From contig OY970206.1 in assembly GCA_963708425.1 (NCBI GenBank), positions 496,001-560,000 of the forward strand: a DNA stretch of 64,000 nucleotides. Direction: 5' to 3'. Source of the stretch: JACMNW01 sp963708425. GTDB taxonomy: Bacteria; Pseudomonadota; Alphaproteobacteria; Rhodobacterales; Rhodobacteraceae. How positions within the stretch are numbered: the stretch's first letter is position 1; every line of letters starts with the position of its first letter. A model generated the notes under the pieces. The model was given only the letters and a program-made list of their open reading frames with translations, was not told where the DNA came from and made no database searches. Both the position numbers and the translations under genes were made by a program. Of the stretch, positions 16,883-25,096 are shown piece after piece.

Positions 16883-18082
16883 ATGACGACGCCCCACCGA
16901 TCCATATTGGTCATATCGCCAGACAAATCGCTGACCGATTCAATTGGTACAGCCTTGTCGTCGCACCCTGAATTGCGGGTCGAAACACAGTCGTCAACTT
17001 TGGCGCAGATGAATGGGTCTGCCGTAACGATTGCCCAAAAATTTGACATGGTGCTGTTTCAGACCCGGTCGGGCGATCAAGACGACCTGAAGGCGATCCG
17101 TGCCATAGCTGCAGGGCAAGCCAGCGGAACAACATTGGTGGCGCTGGCGGATCGCGACATCACGCTGGCCGAAGCGCTGGCGTTAAACCGGGCCGGGGTC
17201 CGCGATGTGTTACCGATGCCCGAGATTGCCGCCGAGTTCGGCGAACAGATTGCGCGGCTTGGTCGTGAACATGCCACCGCTTCAGCATCGGGCAAGGTCG
17301 GGCACATAATCGCGGTTGCACAATCGCGCGGTGGTGTCGGGTCAACCACCGTTGCCGTCAATCTGGCCGATCAACTGCTGGGCGGGCGCGGCAACTTCCT
17401 GCGGCGCTACGCAAAAAACACAGTGGCGATTGTGGATTTCGATCTGCAGTTCGGCACGGTCGGATCTTATCTGGATGTTGAAGAACAAGACACGCTGCTG
17501 CAACTGGCGCAAGACGGCACGGTGCCGGATGCGACGTTCCTTCGCCAGTCCATGGTCACGCTTGCGAATGGGTTGAACGTGCTGGCCGCCCCGTCAAAAT
17601 TCGCGCCGCTGGACTCGCTGCGCGCCGAACAGGTGGCAGCGATTTTGGATACGCTGCGCCAATCACATGACTATGTGGTCGTCGATTTGCCGCGCGCGCT
17701 TGTCGGTTGGATCGAGCCGATTTTGCAGCGCGCCGATGAGGTTATTCTGGTCACAGATATTGGTGTATCGTCGGTGCGCCATTGTCGGCGGCTAATCGAC
17801 TTTTTCACAGCCGACAATGTGGCGCTGCCGATCAAGGTGGTGGTGAACCATGAACGTCGCCCGATGGTGACGTCCCGCTTGCAACGCGAGGCCGAAAAGG
17901 CCCTGGACCGCAAGTTCGATCATTGGTTGCCACATGATCCCAAGGCAGCCCACAATGCAGCTGATCGTGGCAAGCCGCTGTCCACCACGGCCCCACGCGC
18001 CTCGCTGACCAAGGCGTTTGCCCAGTTGGCGGCGACCACGATCAAATCCTGTTCCTCAATCCAAAAATCGCCCTCAAAATAG
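16883..18082 (+). CDS. cpaE: CpaE/TadZ-like ATPase for pilus localisation
   Basis: 399 residues from ATG 16883 with GAGGATACGAAG ahead; an ATG at 16832 overlapping the previous gene is a less likely start. Residues 1-120 form a receiver-like domain lacking an obvious phosphoacceptor triad, as in CpaE/TadZ. From ~145 a ParA/MinD-type ATPase domain begins with QSRGGVGSTTVAVNLA, a deviant Walker A in which the usual GK is GS, common in this family, then VDFDLQFG and VVVDLPRAL. CpaE localises the tad machine at a pole. The stop overlaps the ribosome binding site of cpaF. Confidence 0.88.
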   Translation: MTTPHRSILVISPDKSLTDSIGTALSSHPELRVETQSSTLAQMNGSAVTIAQKFDMVLFQTRSGDQDDLKAIRAIAAGQASGTTLVALADRDITLAEALALNRAGVRDVLPMPEIAAEFGEQIARLGREHATASASGKVGHIIAVAQSRGGVGSTTVAVNLADQLLGGRGNFLRRYAKNTVAIVDFDLQFGTVGSYLDVEEQDTLLQLAQDGTVPDATFLRQSMVTLANGLNVLAAPSKFAPLDSLRAEQVAAILDTLRQSHDYVVVDLPRALVGWIEPILQRADEVILVTDIGVSSVRHCRRLIDFFTADNVALPIKVVVNHERRPMVTSRLQREAEKALDRKFDHWLPHDPKAAHNAADRGKPLSTTAPRASLTKAFAQLAATTIKSCSSIQKSPSK

Positions 18083-18093
18083 GAGAACCGACT

Positions 18094-19485
18094 GTGTTCA
18101 AGCAATTCTCACAGTCTGACAAACGCAAGGGCGCAAATGTGATCGACATTGCCCCTAAATTGCCAGTCGAACCAATGGTGGCCAACAAACAGAGCGCGAA
18201 TGACGCAGCGCTGATGGCGCGGCTAGAGCTGAAAAGCCACCTGCACGATGTGCTGCTTGATCGGCTGAACCTTGCGGTAATCGACAAGGTGCAACCTGAT
18301 GAATTGCGCCGCGAAGTGGCGGGTCTAGTGTCGAAAGTGCTGGCTGATGAAAGCCGACCCATGCGGTCCGAAGAATTCAAACAACTGATTGACGAGTTGT
18401 TGGATGAAGTTCTGGGCCTTGGTCCGTTGGAGCCCCTGCTTGCCGACCCGACCATCAACGATATTCTGGTGAATTCCCACCATTCGGTGTTTGTCGAACG
18501 CTTTGGTGTGCTGGAAAAAAGCAAGGTGCGGTTCCGCGATGAACGGCATTTGCTGCGCATTATCGACAAGATCGTATCGCGCGTCGGGCGGCGGGTGGAT
18601 GAAAGCACGCCGTGGGTCGATGCGCGTCTGGAAGATGGCAGCCGGGTAAACGCCATCGTGCGCCCCTGCGCGATAGACGGCCCATCGGTTTCCATCCGGA
18701 AATTTTCGCGCAATCCGCTGACGATGGACCGGATGGTCGATATAGGTACCCTAACCTCGCCAGCGGCCGCCTTGCTGAAAGGCATTGTCGAGGCACGCTT
18801 GAACGTGCTGATTTCAGGCGGCACCGGGTCGGGCAAGACCACCATGCTGAACGCGATGTCATCGTTCATCGGCAAGCGCGAACGTGTGGTCACAATTGAA
18901 GACGCCGCCGAATTGCAGTTGCAGCAGGAACATGTGGTGCGGCTGGAAACCCGACCTGCCAACCCGGCGGGGGGCGGCGCAGTAACGCAACGCGACCTAG
19001 TGCGCAACGCGCTGCGGATGCGGCCCGACCGCATCATCGTGGGCGAGGTGCGGGGTGCCGAAACTTTCGACATGCTGCAGGCGATGAACACCGGGCATGA
19101 CGGATCAATGACCACGATCCACGCCAACACCGCGCGCGATGCGCTTGGCCGCATTGAACAGATGGTCACCATGATCGGGCTGGATTTCCCGATCTCGGCG
19201 ATCCGGTCCCAAGTGGCGGCGGGCATTCATCTGGTGGTGCAGTTGAACCGCCTCAGCGATGGCAGCCGCCGGGTTATGAGTGTGACCGAATTAACCGGGA
19301 TGGAGGGCAATACTATCACCATGCAGGACATCTTCGTTTTTCGGCGCACGGGCGTGTCAGAAACTGGTGCCATCAAGGGTGAATTTGTTGCCACAGGCAT
19401 TCGCCCCCGCTGCGCCGAGCAACTAGCACAAGCCGGGATAGACCTGAATGGCGGGATGTTCCTGAAAGAGGGGCAACCACAATGA
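18094..19485 (+). CDS. cpaF: Pilus assembly/secretion ATPase CpaF (TadA)
   Basis: 463 residues, GTG start at 18094 preceded by AGGAGA. This is the hexameric secretion ATPase that powers Flp pilus assembly. An N-terminal helical domain is followed by the RecA-like core: Walker A GGTGSGKTTMLNA near residue 242, Asp box TIEDAAELQLQQ, Walker B RMRPDRIIVGEVRG and the histidine box GHDGSMTTIHANT. Full length, no lesions. The stop overlaps the tadB start by four bases. Confidence 0.95.
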   Translation: MFKQFSQSDKRKGANVIDIAPKLPVEPMVANKQSANDAALMARLELKSHLHDVLLDRLNLAVIDKVQPDELRREVAGLVSKVLADESRPMRSEEFKQLIDELLDEVLGLGPLEPLLADPTINDILVNSHHSVFVERFGVLEKSKVRFRDERHLLRIIDKIVSRVGRRVDESTPWVDARLEDGSRVNAIVRPCAIDGPSVSIRKFSRNPLTMDRMVDIGTLTSPAAALLKGIVEARLNVLISGGTGSGKTTMLNAMSSFIGKRERVVTIEDAAELQLQQEHVVRLETRPANPAGGGAVTQRDLVRNALRMRPDRIIVGEVRGAETFDMLQAMNTGHDGSMTTIHANTARDALGRIEQMVTMIGLDFPISAIRSQVAAGIHLVVQLNRLSDGSRRVMSVTELTGMEGNTITMQDIFVFRRTGVSETGAIKGEFVATGIRPRCAEQLAQAGIDLNGGMFLKEGQPQ

Positions 19486-20450
19486 ACCTTGCCCCGACTT
19501 CAGAACTTATGACTTTGGCATATGCTGGCATCTTCCTTGGTGCGCTTCTGGCGTTTGAAGGTCTGCGGCAGGTCCTGTCCCGCAGCGAAAGCAATGGTGA
19601 AGCACGCAACCGACGCATGAAGATGATCGCCAAAGGGGCGTCGACGGAAAAGGTGCTTGGGCTTCTAAAGCCGACACCGGATCAATGGCCGTTGGCGGGC
19701 GTGCCCTTTATTGGAAAGCTACCGACAAAGCTGCGGCTTGCAGGGATCAGCATCGGACCATGGGCGTTTCTGATGGGTTGCCTGACCGCCACGGTCGTAG
19801 TGGCGGCAATTGCAGCTACCCGGATCGTGCCGCAAGGTGCCGTGGCTTTGGCCCTTGTGCTGTGCTTTGGTATTCCGCTTCACTCGCTACGCCAGGCCGG
19901 GATAAAGCGCCTGAAGCTACTGGTGCAGCAGCTGCCCGATGCGCTTGATCTGATGTCCCGGGGCCTGCGCGTCGGGCATCCTTTGAATACCACGATTGCC
20001 ACAGTTGCCAGCGATATGGCCGATCCGATTGCGTCAGAGTTCGGCGTAATGGTGGATCAGATTGCCTATGGCGATGACTTGGTCAACGCCTTCGCCGATC
20101 TGGCAAAGCGGCTGGATCAAGAAGACGTGCGCTACCTTTCGGTAAGCGTTGCCATTCAGCACGGCACCGGCGGTAATCTGGCCGATGTCTTGAACACCCT
20201 CTCAAAGGTAATCCGCGACCGCATCACAATGCGTAAACGCATTACTGCGATTTCCTCAGAGGGCCGGCTGACCTCGATTTTTCTATCCTCGCTGCCGGTG
20301 ATTATTCTTGTGGCGACCTCAGTCACCGCGCCGGATTACTATCTTGGTGTCAGCGATGACCCGTTGTTCCGCCCAATGGCTATTATTGTCGGGGCTTTGA
20401 TTGTCTCGAACTATTTGATCATGCGCCGACTTGTAAACTTCCGGATTTAA
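19482..20450 (+). CDS. tadB: Flp pilus inner-membrane platform protein TadB
   Basis: 322 residues. One N-terminal membrane helix, a cytoplasmic linker, two central helices (FLMGCLTATVVVAAIAATR, GAVALALVLCFGIPL), then the T2SSF domain with PDALDLMSRGLRVGHPL and a C-terminal pair of helices. TadB with TadC forms the inner-membrane platform driven by CpaF. Overlaps cpaF by ATGA; tadC follows 13 bases later. Confidence 0.92.
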   Translation: MNLAPTSELMTLAYAGIFLGALLAFEGLRQVLSRSESNGEARNRRMKMIAKGASTEKVLGLLKPTPDQWPLAGVPFIGKLPTKLRLAGISIGPWAFLMGCLTATVVVAAIAATRIVPQGAVALALVLCFGIPLHSLRQAGIKRLKLLVQQLPDALDLMSRGLRVGHPLNTTIATVASDMADPIASEFGVMVDQIAYGDDLVNAFADLAKRLDQEDVRYLSVSVAIQHGTGGNLADVLNTLSKVIRDRITMRKRITAISSEGRLTSIFLSSLPVIILVATSVTAPDYYLGVSDDPLFRPMAIIVGALIVSNYLIMRRLVNFRI

Positions 20451-20463
20451 TAAGGAGCCTGGC

Positions 20464-21462
20464 ATGCTGAACATTATCGAACTGCTCATGGGCAAGACCG
20501 GGTTTTCTGCGGGAACGCTCGCTATGATCGGTGCCGGGCTGGGCATGCTGATCGCAGTGTTCGGCCTTGCTGGTGTGTCGTTCCGGCGCGATCCCGTCTT
20601 GCAGCGCATGGCGCTAAATGCGGCGACACGCACGTCAACTGTGGATAAGGGCCTGCTGCGCCCTTTGAGTGCCGATCCTAGGGGGCTTTTGAAAACGCTT
20701 ATCCCGCAAGACCGCAAACAACGTTCTGAGGTGGGACGTCAATTGGCCAATGCAGGACTGCGGGGACCGCATGCCGTTCGGAATTACTATCTTGTCAGGC
20801 TTTTTCTCGGGATCATATTTCCCGGCCTGTTGCTGGGCATCATCTGGGCATCGCGCGCCGGATTTATTACGTTGCCGGCAAGCCTTGACGCAAAGATTGC
20901 GGGCATGAGCCAGATCATGGTCATGCAGATCGTTGCGCTAACGGTCGCAATTGGTTTTTTCGGCCCGGTCTATTGGCTGCGCGCCCGCGCTTTGGCACGC
21001 AAACATGCGATCGAAGATGCCTTCCCGAACGCGCTTGATCTGATCCAGATCTCCGTCGAATCCGGCCTCGGCTTTGATGCCGCGATGATCAGGGTTGGCA
21101 ATGAACTGGAACGCACCTCTCCCGAGATTTCTGAAGAACTGATCACGGCGCAGCATGAAATTCAAGCAGGCCGCAGCCGGGAAAAGGCGCTGCGCGATAT
21201 GGCGAACCGAACCGGAGTTGCCGAAGTGGTTTCATTCGCAAACGTGGTCCTGCAATCCATCCAGTTTGGCACAAGCATCGCGGCCACCCTGACCACCTAT
21301 GCCAATGAAATGCGGTTGCACCGCGAACTGCGCGCGCAGGAAATGGCCAATAAGTTGCCGGTCAAGATGTCCGCCATCATGGCGGCGCTGATGCTACCCG
21401 CCCTTGTCATGCTGACGCTTGGGCCGATTGTGATCCGCTATATTCACCAGATTCATCAGTGA
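20464..21462 (+). CDS. tadC: Flp pilus inner-membrane platform protein TadC
   Basis: 332 residues. Membrane helix near the N terminus, two helices around residues 105-165, then the T2SSF domain with PNALDLIQISVESGLGFDAAM and SVxE-type core, ending in the terminal helix MSAIMAALMLPALVMLTLGPIVI. Partner of TadB. Last gene of the contiguous tad operon; 344 bases of non-coding DNA follow before the regulator. Confidence 0.92.
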   Translation: MLNIIELLMGKTGFSAGTLAMIGAGLGMLIAVFGLAGVSFRRDPVLQRMALNAATRTSTVDKGLLRPLSADPRGLLKTLIPQDRKQRSEVGRQLANAGLRGPHAVRNYYLVRLFLGIIFPGLLLGIIWASRAGFITLPASLDAKIAGMSQIMVMQIVALTVAIGFFGPVYWLRARALARKHAIEDAFPNALDLIQISVESGLGFDAAMIRVGNELERTSPEISEELITAQHEIQAGRSREKALRDMANRTGVAEVVSFANVVLQSIQFGTSIAATLTTYANEMRLHRELRAQEMANKLPVKMSAIMAALMLPALVMLTLGPIVIRYIHQIHQ

Positions 21463-21806
21463 GCCGTTGAAGCGGTTCGCTGTAGGCGTAGATCGATCCT
21501 CACGAATTTACCCCACGAGGGCGGTTTGCGCCTGACAGGGCAGATGGCCAGCGGTACGATTTCATCGACAGTTTCGCGATGAACCCGCGAATTGACCAAT
21601 CTTGGGAAACAGGGATTCACCCGACAGTTGAATAATCGTTCGACGACGCGGAAAAAGTGTTCAAATGTTGACATAAATGAGGCCAACGATAACGATTATA
21701 AACGGGGGTTAAGCAATAGGGAATTGCAGTTTCAGGGGCGCATGATTTTTGCGGCTCATGGCCTTTATTTACGGGCAGCAGTCTAAGTGGTTTTGGAGCA
21801 AATTTA
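21463..21806. other. Intergenic region, probable promoter of the LuxR-type gene
   Basis: 344 bases, locally A+T-rich (21660-21720), without a credible gene. TTGACA at 21668-21673 is a good -35 box; GATAAC or TTATAA a little downstream are possible -10 boxes, neither at an ideal distance. No clear terminator for tadC was found. Confidence 0.4.
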
Positions 21807-22664
21807 ATGAGTGTTCTGCCAGCGGAGTTTGAAAAAGGCGGTTCCCGGTCTGTGTCGGTGGCATCCCGCCTTGTAGATGGTGTAGCAAATTGGTGCGATG
21901 CTTTGAATGGTGGGGTATCATTGCAGCAAGCATTGGTCGGCTTGCTGCGTGCCTTGGGCGCAGAAGCCGGTATGATTGTGCGCACCCATCGAAGCGATTT
22001 TCGTCCCATCGCGATTGCCACTCATGATGCCGACCACCAGCATTCCGGGCGTCCGTTGCGGGCATCTTTTGCGGATGGATATTTCGGCACCTCCATGCGG
22101 GTTCCGCGCACAGCCAGCATCTGGCTTGCATCAGCGCATGACAACGAAACCGGCCCCGATTGCAGCCCGGCACTGCGTGAATGGCAAGCACCGCGCCGAT
22201 TGGCGGAGTTCGCGGTTTTGGTGTTATCTGGCGGGCCAACCACGCGCGATCATATCGAACTGCATTTTTCGCAACGCTTGGCACCCGAAACACAGCATGT
22301 CCTAACGGCACTGCTGCCAACGCTTGCCCGCACTTGGGCCGCGCGTCAAGTCGGGCTTATCACCCGAACAGTGGTCAATCACCGCGTTGTAAATCGCCCC
22401 GCCATAGATCACACCACCCGCCCGCTTCTCAGTACGGTAAACCCCGCGCACCTTAGCCGGGCCGAGTTTCGGGTCTGCTTATTGCTAAGTCGGGGGTTAT
22501 CTGTTGCCGGAATATCCGAGGAATTGAAACTAAGCGATGCCACGATCCGCACGCACTTGCGCAATATCTATGCCAAGGTAAATACCACCAGCCTGGCTGA
22601 ACTGGTTTTTCTGCTATTGTCACCGCGCCCTGCCTCCGATGTTTCTGACGCGCGCTGCGCTTGA
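21807..22664 (+). CDS. LuxR-type HTH transcriptional regulator in the tad locus
   Basis: 285 residues. The C-terminal ~60 residues are a GerE/LuxR helix-turn-helix (LSRAEFRVCLLLSRGLSVAGISEELKLSDATIRTHLRNIYAK, quoted here in overlapping parts: LSRAEFRVCLLLSRGLS, then SDATIRTHLRNIYAK). The first ~200 residues show no recognisable autoinducer-binding or receiver domain. Lying between tadC and cpaA on the same strand, it probably controls the pilus genes; this is inferred from position only. Confidence 0.82.
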   Translation: MSVLPAEFEKGGSRSVSVASRLVDGVANWCDALNGGVSLQQALVGLLRALGAEAGMIVRTHRSDFRPIAIATHDADHQHSGRPLRASFADGYFGTSMRVPRTASIWLASAHDNETGPDCSPALREWQAPRRLAEFAVLVLSGGPTTRDHIELHFSQRLAPETQHVLTALLPTLARTWAARQVGLITRTVVNHRVVNRPAIDHTTRPLLSTVNPAHLSRAEFRVCLLLSRGLSVAGISEELKLSDATIRTHLRNIYAKVNTTSLAELVFLLLSPRPASDVSDARCA

Positions 22665-22686
22665 TTGATCGTGAGGGGCCGATCTC

Positions 22687-23148
22687 ATGGAAATTCCGCT
22701 ACTGCTAAGCGCGCCTTTGCTTATCCTCGCCGCTTATTATGATTTGCGGTTCCTAAGGATTCCCGATCTTATAAGCGTGGCGCTGATTACGATATTCGTG
22801 TTTTCCGCGCTGTTTTATACACCCGATGATCTGATGACCCGATTGTTGGCCGCCGCCGTGGTCTTTGGCATCGGCTTTCTGGCCTTCAGCCTTCGACTGG
22901 TAGGCGGGGGCGATGTAAAACTATTGTCGGCCCTGATGCTCTTCATCCCCACCAACGGCATCATCCTGTTTGCAAACCTCTTTTCCGTCTCATTGCTGAT
23001 CGGCGTTGCCAGCATCATCGCTTTGCGCCGCAAACGGTGTGCCAGCTGCGCGGGCTGGAAGTCCCTTTCCAAACCGAAGGCCTTCCCAATGGGCATTTCC
23101 ATTGCCCTGGCGGGGCTGACCTATCCCCTGGTGTCCGGCCTGACCTGA
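22687..23148 (+). CDS. cpaA: Prepilin peptidase CpaA (TadV)
   Basis: 153 residues, the short form lacking the N-terminal methylase domain. The two catalytic aspartates of the aspartyl prepilin peptidase are visible: one in AAYYDLRFLRIPD and one in GGGDVKLLSA (about residue 75). Several membrane helices span the rest. It would cleave Flp and the TadE/TadG-like leaders. It is the last intact gene before the accessory block: an IS110 remnant begins about 30 bases after its stop. Confidence 0.9.
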   Translation: MEIPLLLSAPLLILAAYYDLRFLRIPDLISVALITIFVFSALFYTPDDLMTRLLAAAVVFGIGFLAFSLRLVGGGDVKLLSALMLFIPTNGIILFANLFSVSLLIGVASIIALRRKRCASCAGWKSLSKPKAFPMGISIALAGLTYPLVSGLT

Positions 23149-23178
23149 CCCAACAGATTCAATACGATGCAGGGTGCT

Positions 23179-23304
23179 GTTGGTGATCGTCAGGCGCCGC
23201 CGGCGCGTCTTGCCTGGGACGGCAATCAGCACCTCGTGCCGGTGTTTGGAAATGTCGATGCCTACCAGAGCACGGGCATCCGAAGTATGCTCAACCTTGG
23301 CCAT
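23179..23304 (-). pseudogene. IS110-family transposase, N-terminal fragment
   Basis: From ATG 23304 on the minus strand the frame reads MAKVEHTSDARALVGIDIS then KHRHEVLIAVPGK, the start of an IS110 DEDD transposase including the first catalytic Asp (GIDIS). Similarity stops after about 42 residues (LTITN); over 85% of the gene is missing. The cut lies 30 bases from the cpaA stop. Confidence 0.75.
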
Positions 23305-23308
23305 GGCC

Positions 23309-23350
23309 GGTCTCCTCTGTGGTGTGGTTCGCAAAACCACCATAGAGACC
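23309..23350. repeat. Imperfect inverted repeat upstream of the IS110 fragment
   Basis: GGTCTCCTCTGTGGTGTGGTT (split as GGTCTCCTCTG and TGGTGTGGTT) faces AAAACCACCATAGAGACC across a 3-base gap. It lies just upstream of the IS110 transposase start and may be the left-end structure of that element. Confidence 0.5.
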
Positions 23351-23358
23351 CGAGACCC

Positions 23359-23409
23359 GGTTATGGCCGCCAGCTGCGCGATTTAAGGGCTGCGCAGGCG
23401 GCCATAACC
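23359..23409. repeat. 13-bp perfect inverted repeat
   Basis: GGTTATGGCCGCC (23359-23371) and GGCGGCCATAACC (23397-23409) are exact reverse complements around a 25-base centre that contains a partial CTGCGC/GCGCAG pairing. It sits between the IS110 and IS3 fragments; it could be an element end or recombination target. Function unknown. Confidence 0.6.
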
Positions 23410-23430
23410 TTCAACGGCGCTTCATTCCCA

Positions 23431-23838
23431 ACATGCTATGGGACCGAGTTCACTTCCAACGCGATCCTGACCTTCGCCAACGACCGCAAGATCGACTGGC
23501 ATTACATCGCGCCGGGAAAGCCGACACAGAATGCCTTCATCGAAAGCTTCAGCGGCCGCCTACGGGACGAACTCCTGAACGAAACCCTGTTCCCGTCCCT
23601 GCACTATGCCCGCGCCACGCTGGCCGCCTGGCGCAAGGACTACAATACAGAACGACCCCACTCCCGCCTCGACTGGCAGACGCCCGCCGCGTTCGCCCAG
23701 ACCTTCGCCCCGCAACGGGGCCCGACACTGCGCAACCCGCAAAGCTCCGCGCCAGCCCCCGTTGCCCAACCCGCCCAAACAGGCAAAACCGAAACCAGGA
23801 GCCTTGCTCACGCTGGATAAAAGTTGGGGGCAACGTCA
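23431..23838 (+). mobile_element. IS3-family element, right-end fragment with transposase C terminus
   Basis: The frame through 23820 encodes the end of an IS3 orfB integrase core: GTEFTSNAILTFANDRK, then WHYIAPGKPTQNAFIESF with the catalytic Glu, NETLF and YNTERPHSRLDWQTPAAF. All of orfA and the N-terminal half of orfB, with the first two catalytic Asp residues, are gone. TTGGGGGCAACGTCA ending at 23838 resembles the right terminal repeat of IS407-type elements. Upstream bases from ~23410 are unrelated. Not mobile on its own. Confidence 0.75.
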
Positions 23839-23868
23839 GAACAGATGAGAATGACCCAGACCGGCTGA

Positions 23869-24798
23869 TTGCCTATATCAGTGATATCAGAAAGTATAGG
23901 TGCGCGACTTTACACACACAATTCAAGTGGCGCGGGACGAGACCCGAAGGGCTTCTGGACCGACACTGTGGCACTCATCAGCAAGGATGAGAACCTGACA
24001 AAGAGCCACGCGCGCTCCGTTGAGGCATGCTTCATTAGGGCGGTGGGAAGTAATCCATGATGGTTCGTTCCCAACAGCAAGCATCCTTCTGAAGACGCCA
24101 GTAAACTCCTGCTGCCATACAGGGCGGCGATGGAGGAGTTTGTAGACCAGACGAAGACGCTCGTTGGCGCCCTCGGCTGGGACCTGTTCCGAGAGATGCG
24201 CGGTCGCCTTACAGAGCCAACAGCGCAAATGCACCCAAGCCCAGTCGATCCAAGTCCGGTTTTCTTTTTTAGGGGTGAGGGCCTCAGTGCGGAAATGACG
24301 ATCGCGCAGTCGGGCGACTTTGTAGTCAAAGCCGGTTCCAAGGCGCGCGCTCGTATTACGCCGACCATCCCGAAAGGCACTCTCGCCTTGCGTGACACAC
24401 TTCAGAAATCAGGCGTTCTTCAAGAGGATGCCGGATCACTGGTCTTCGCAAGTGACTACAGCTTCCCATCGGCTTCGGCTTCGGCGGCGGCTGCCACTGT
24501 GATCGGGGCCAGCGCGAACGGACGCATTCTTTGGAAGCTCAATGACGGACGTTGCTATGCGGATTGGGAGGCAGGAGGTGCCTTGTCATTTGTGGCCGTC
24601 AGCGAAAAGAAACGTAGGGCAGTTCGACGGCAGTCGCAGTACAGGGCAAACGGAACTCAGAACGGAGATTGTTCAGAAGCTACAGAATATTGCTTAAAAT
24701 CATATGATTGTGACTTTGAACCGAGAGGGGGGGGGCAAGTTGACGGCTCCGGAGAATGTCGACCCAGAGAGACCGCTTCCGGACCTCAGAGCGCCTAG
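23869..24798 (+). pseudogene. Broken GIY-YIG nuclease-family gene with DUF4357 domain
   Basis: One frame (23869-24798) interrupted by TGA at 24058. Before it: FWTDTVALISKDENLTKSHA, the middle of a GIY-YIG/DUF4357 protein. After it: VPNSKHPSEDASKLLLPYRA, a linker, and a DUF4357 motif (SASAAAATVIGASANGRILWK). Reading R for the stop (CGA to TGA) restores the family sequence, so it looks like a nonsense mutation. The catalytic GIY-YIG N terminus is missing, probably lost at the IS3 junction just upstream. The C-terminal ~45 residues run into the repeat sequence and are not native. Confidence 0.65.
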
Positions 24799-24920
24799 GC
24801 CGGTTTACAGCCCCTCCCGCATAACCCTCGAAGACAACGGAAAAATCCGGCCGCAGCCGGATCGGGAGAACGCTTTCGTGAGGGCAAGTGGCGGAGGTAA
24901 CGGGACTCCGGTCCAACCTT
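24746..24920. repeat. tRNA-Ser 3'-flank-like repeat, copy 1
   Basis: This ~170-bp segment matches 45468-45640 closely (about 90% over the 95 bases from CGCATAACCCT to GTAACGGGACT) and more weakly the sequence next to tRNA-Ser at 51237-51334. On the minus strand it reads a tRNA-end-like CCTCCGCCA, a spacer, then a hairpin with a T-run. Same orientation as the other two copies. Probably a relic attachment site. Confidence 0.62.
24840..24862 (-). terminator. Rho-independent terminator inside repeat copy 1
   Basis: Minus strand: ATCCGGC-TGCG-GCCGGAT, a perfect 7-bp stem, followed at once by TTTTCC. It corresponds in position to the terminator downstream of tRNA-Ser at 51261-51284. Confidence 0.62.
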
Positions 24921-25096
24921 CTCTGCCTCGGCGAAAGCGCACTTTGAACCGGCGATCCCTTCATCTACCAAGTCAAAAGAAAGCGCCGCCGCGGGATGTC
25001 GAACCCTTCTTAGCGCATGAGGGCTTCCTCTTGACGCACATCAAAGGTGCCTTGGCGCAAGTCCGTTATCCTTGCGGCGAAAGAGGAGAAGCCCAC

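Noticed and set aside
18042..19226. A 394-codon minus-strand frame opposite cpaF.
   Set aside because: Serine/arginine-rich composition and position exactly antisense to a fully conserved ATPase show it is a shadow frame.
24680..24964. Minus-strand frame sharing SPVTSATCP...EGYAGGAV with another at 45426-45740, as if a conserved small protein family.
   Set aside because: The shared part is the tRNA-Ser-flank-like repeat with its terminator hairpin; there is no ribosome site and the flanks differ.
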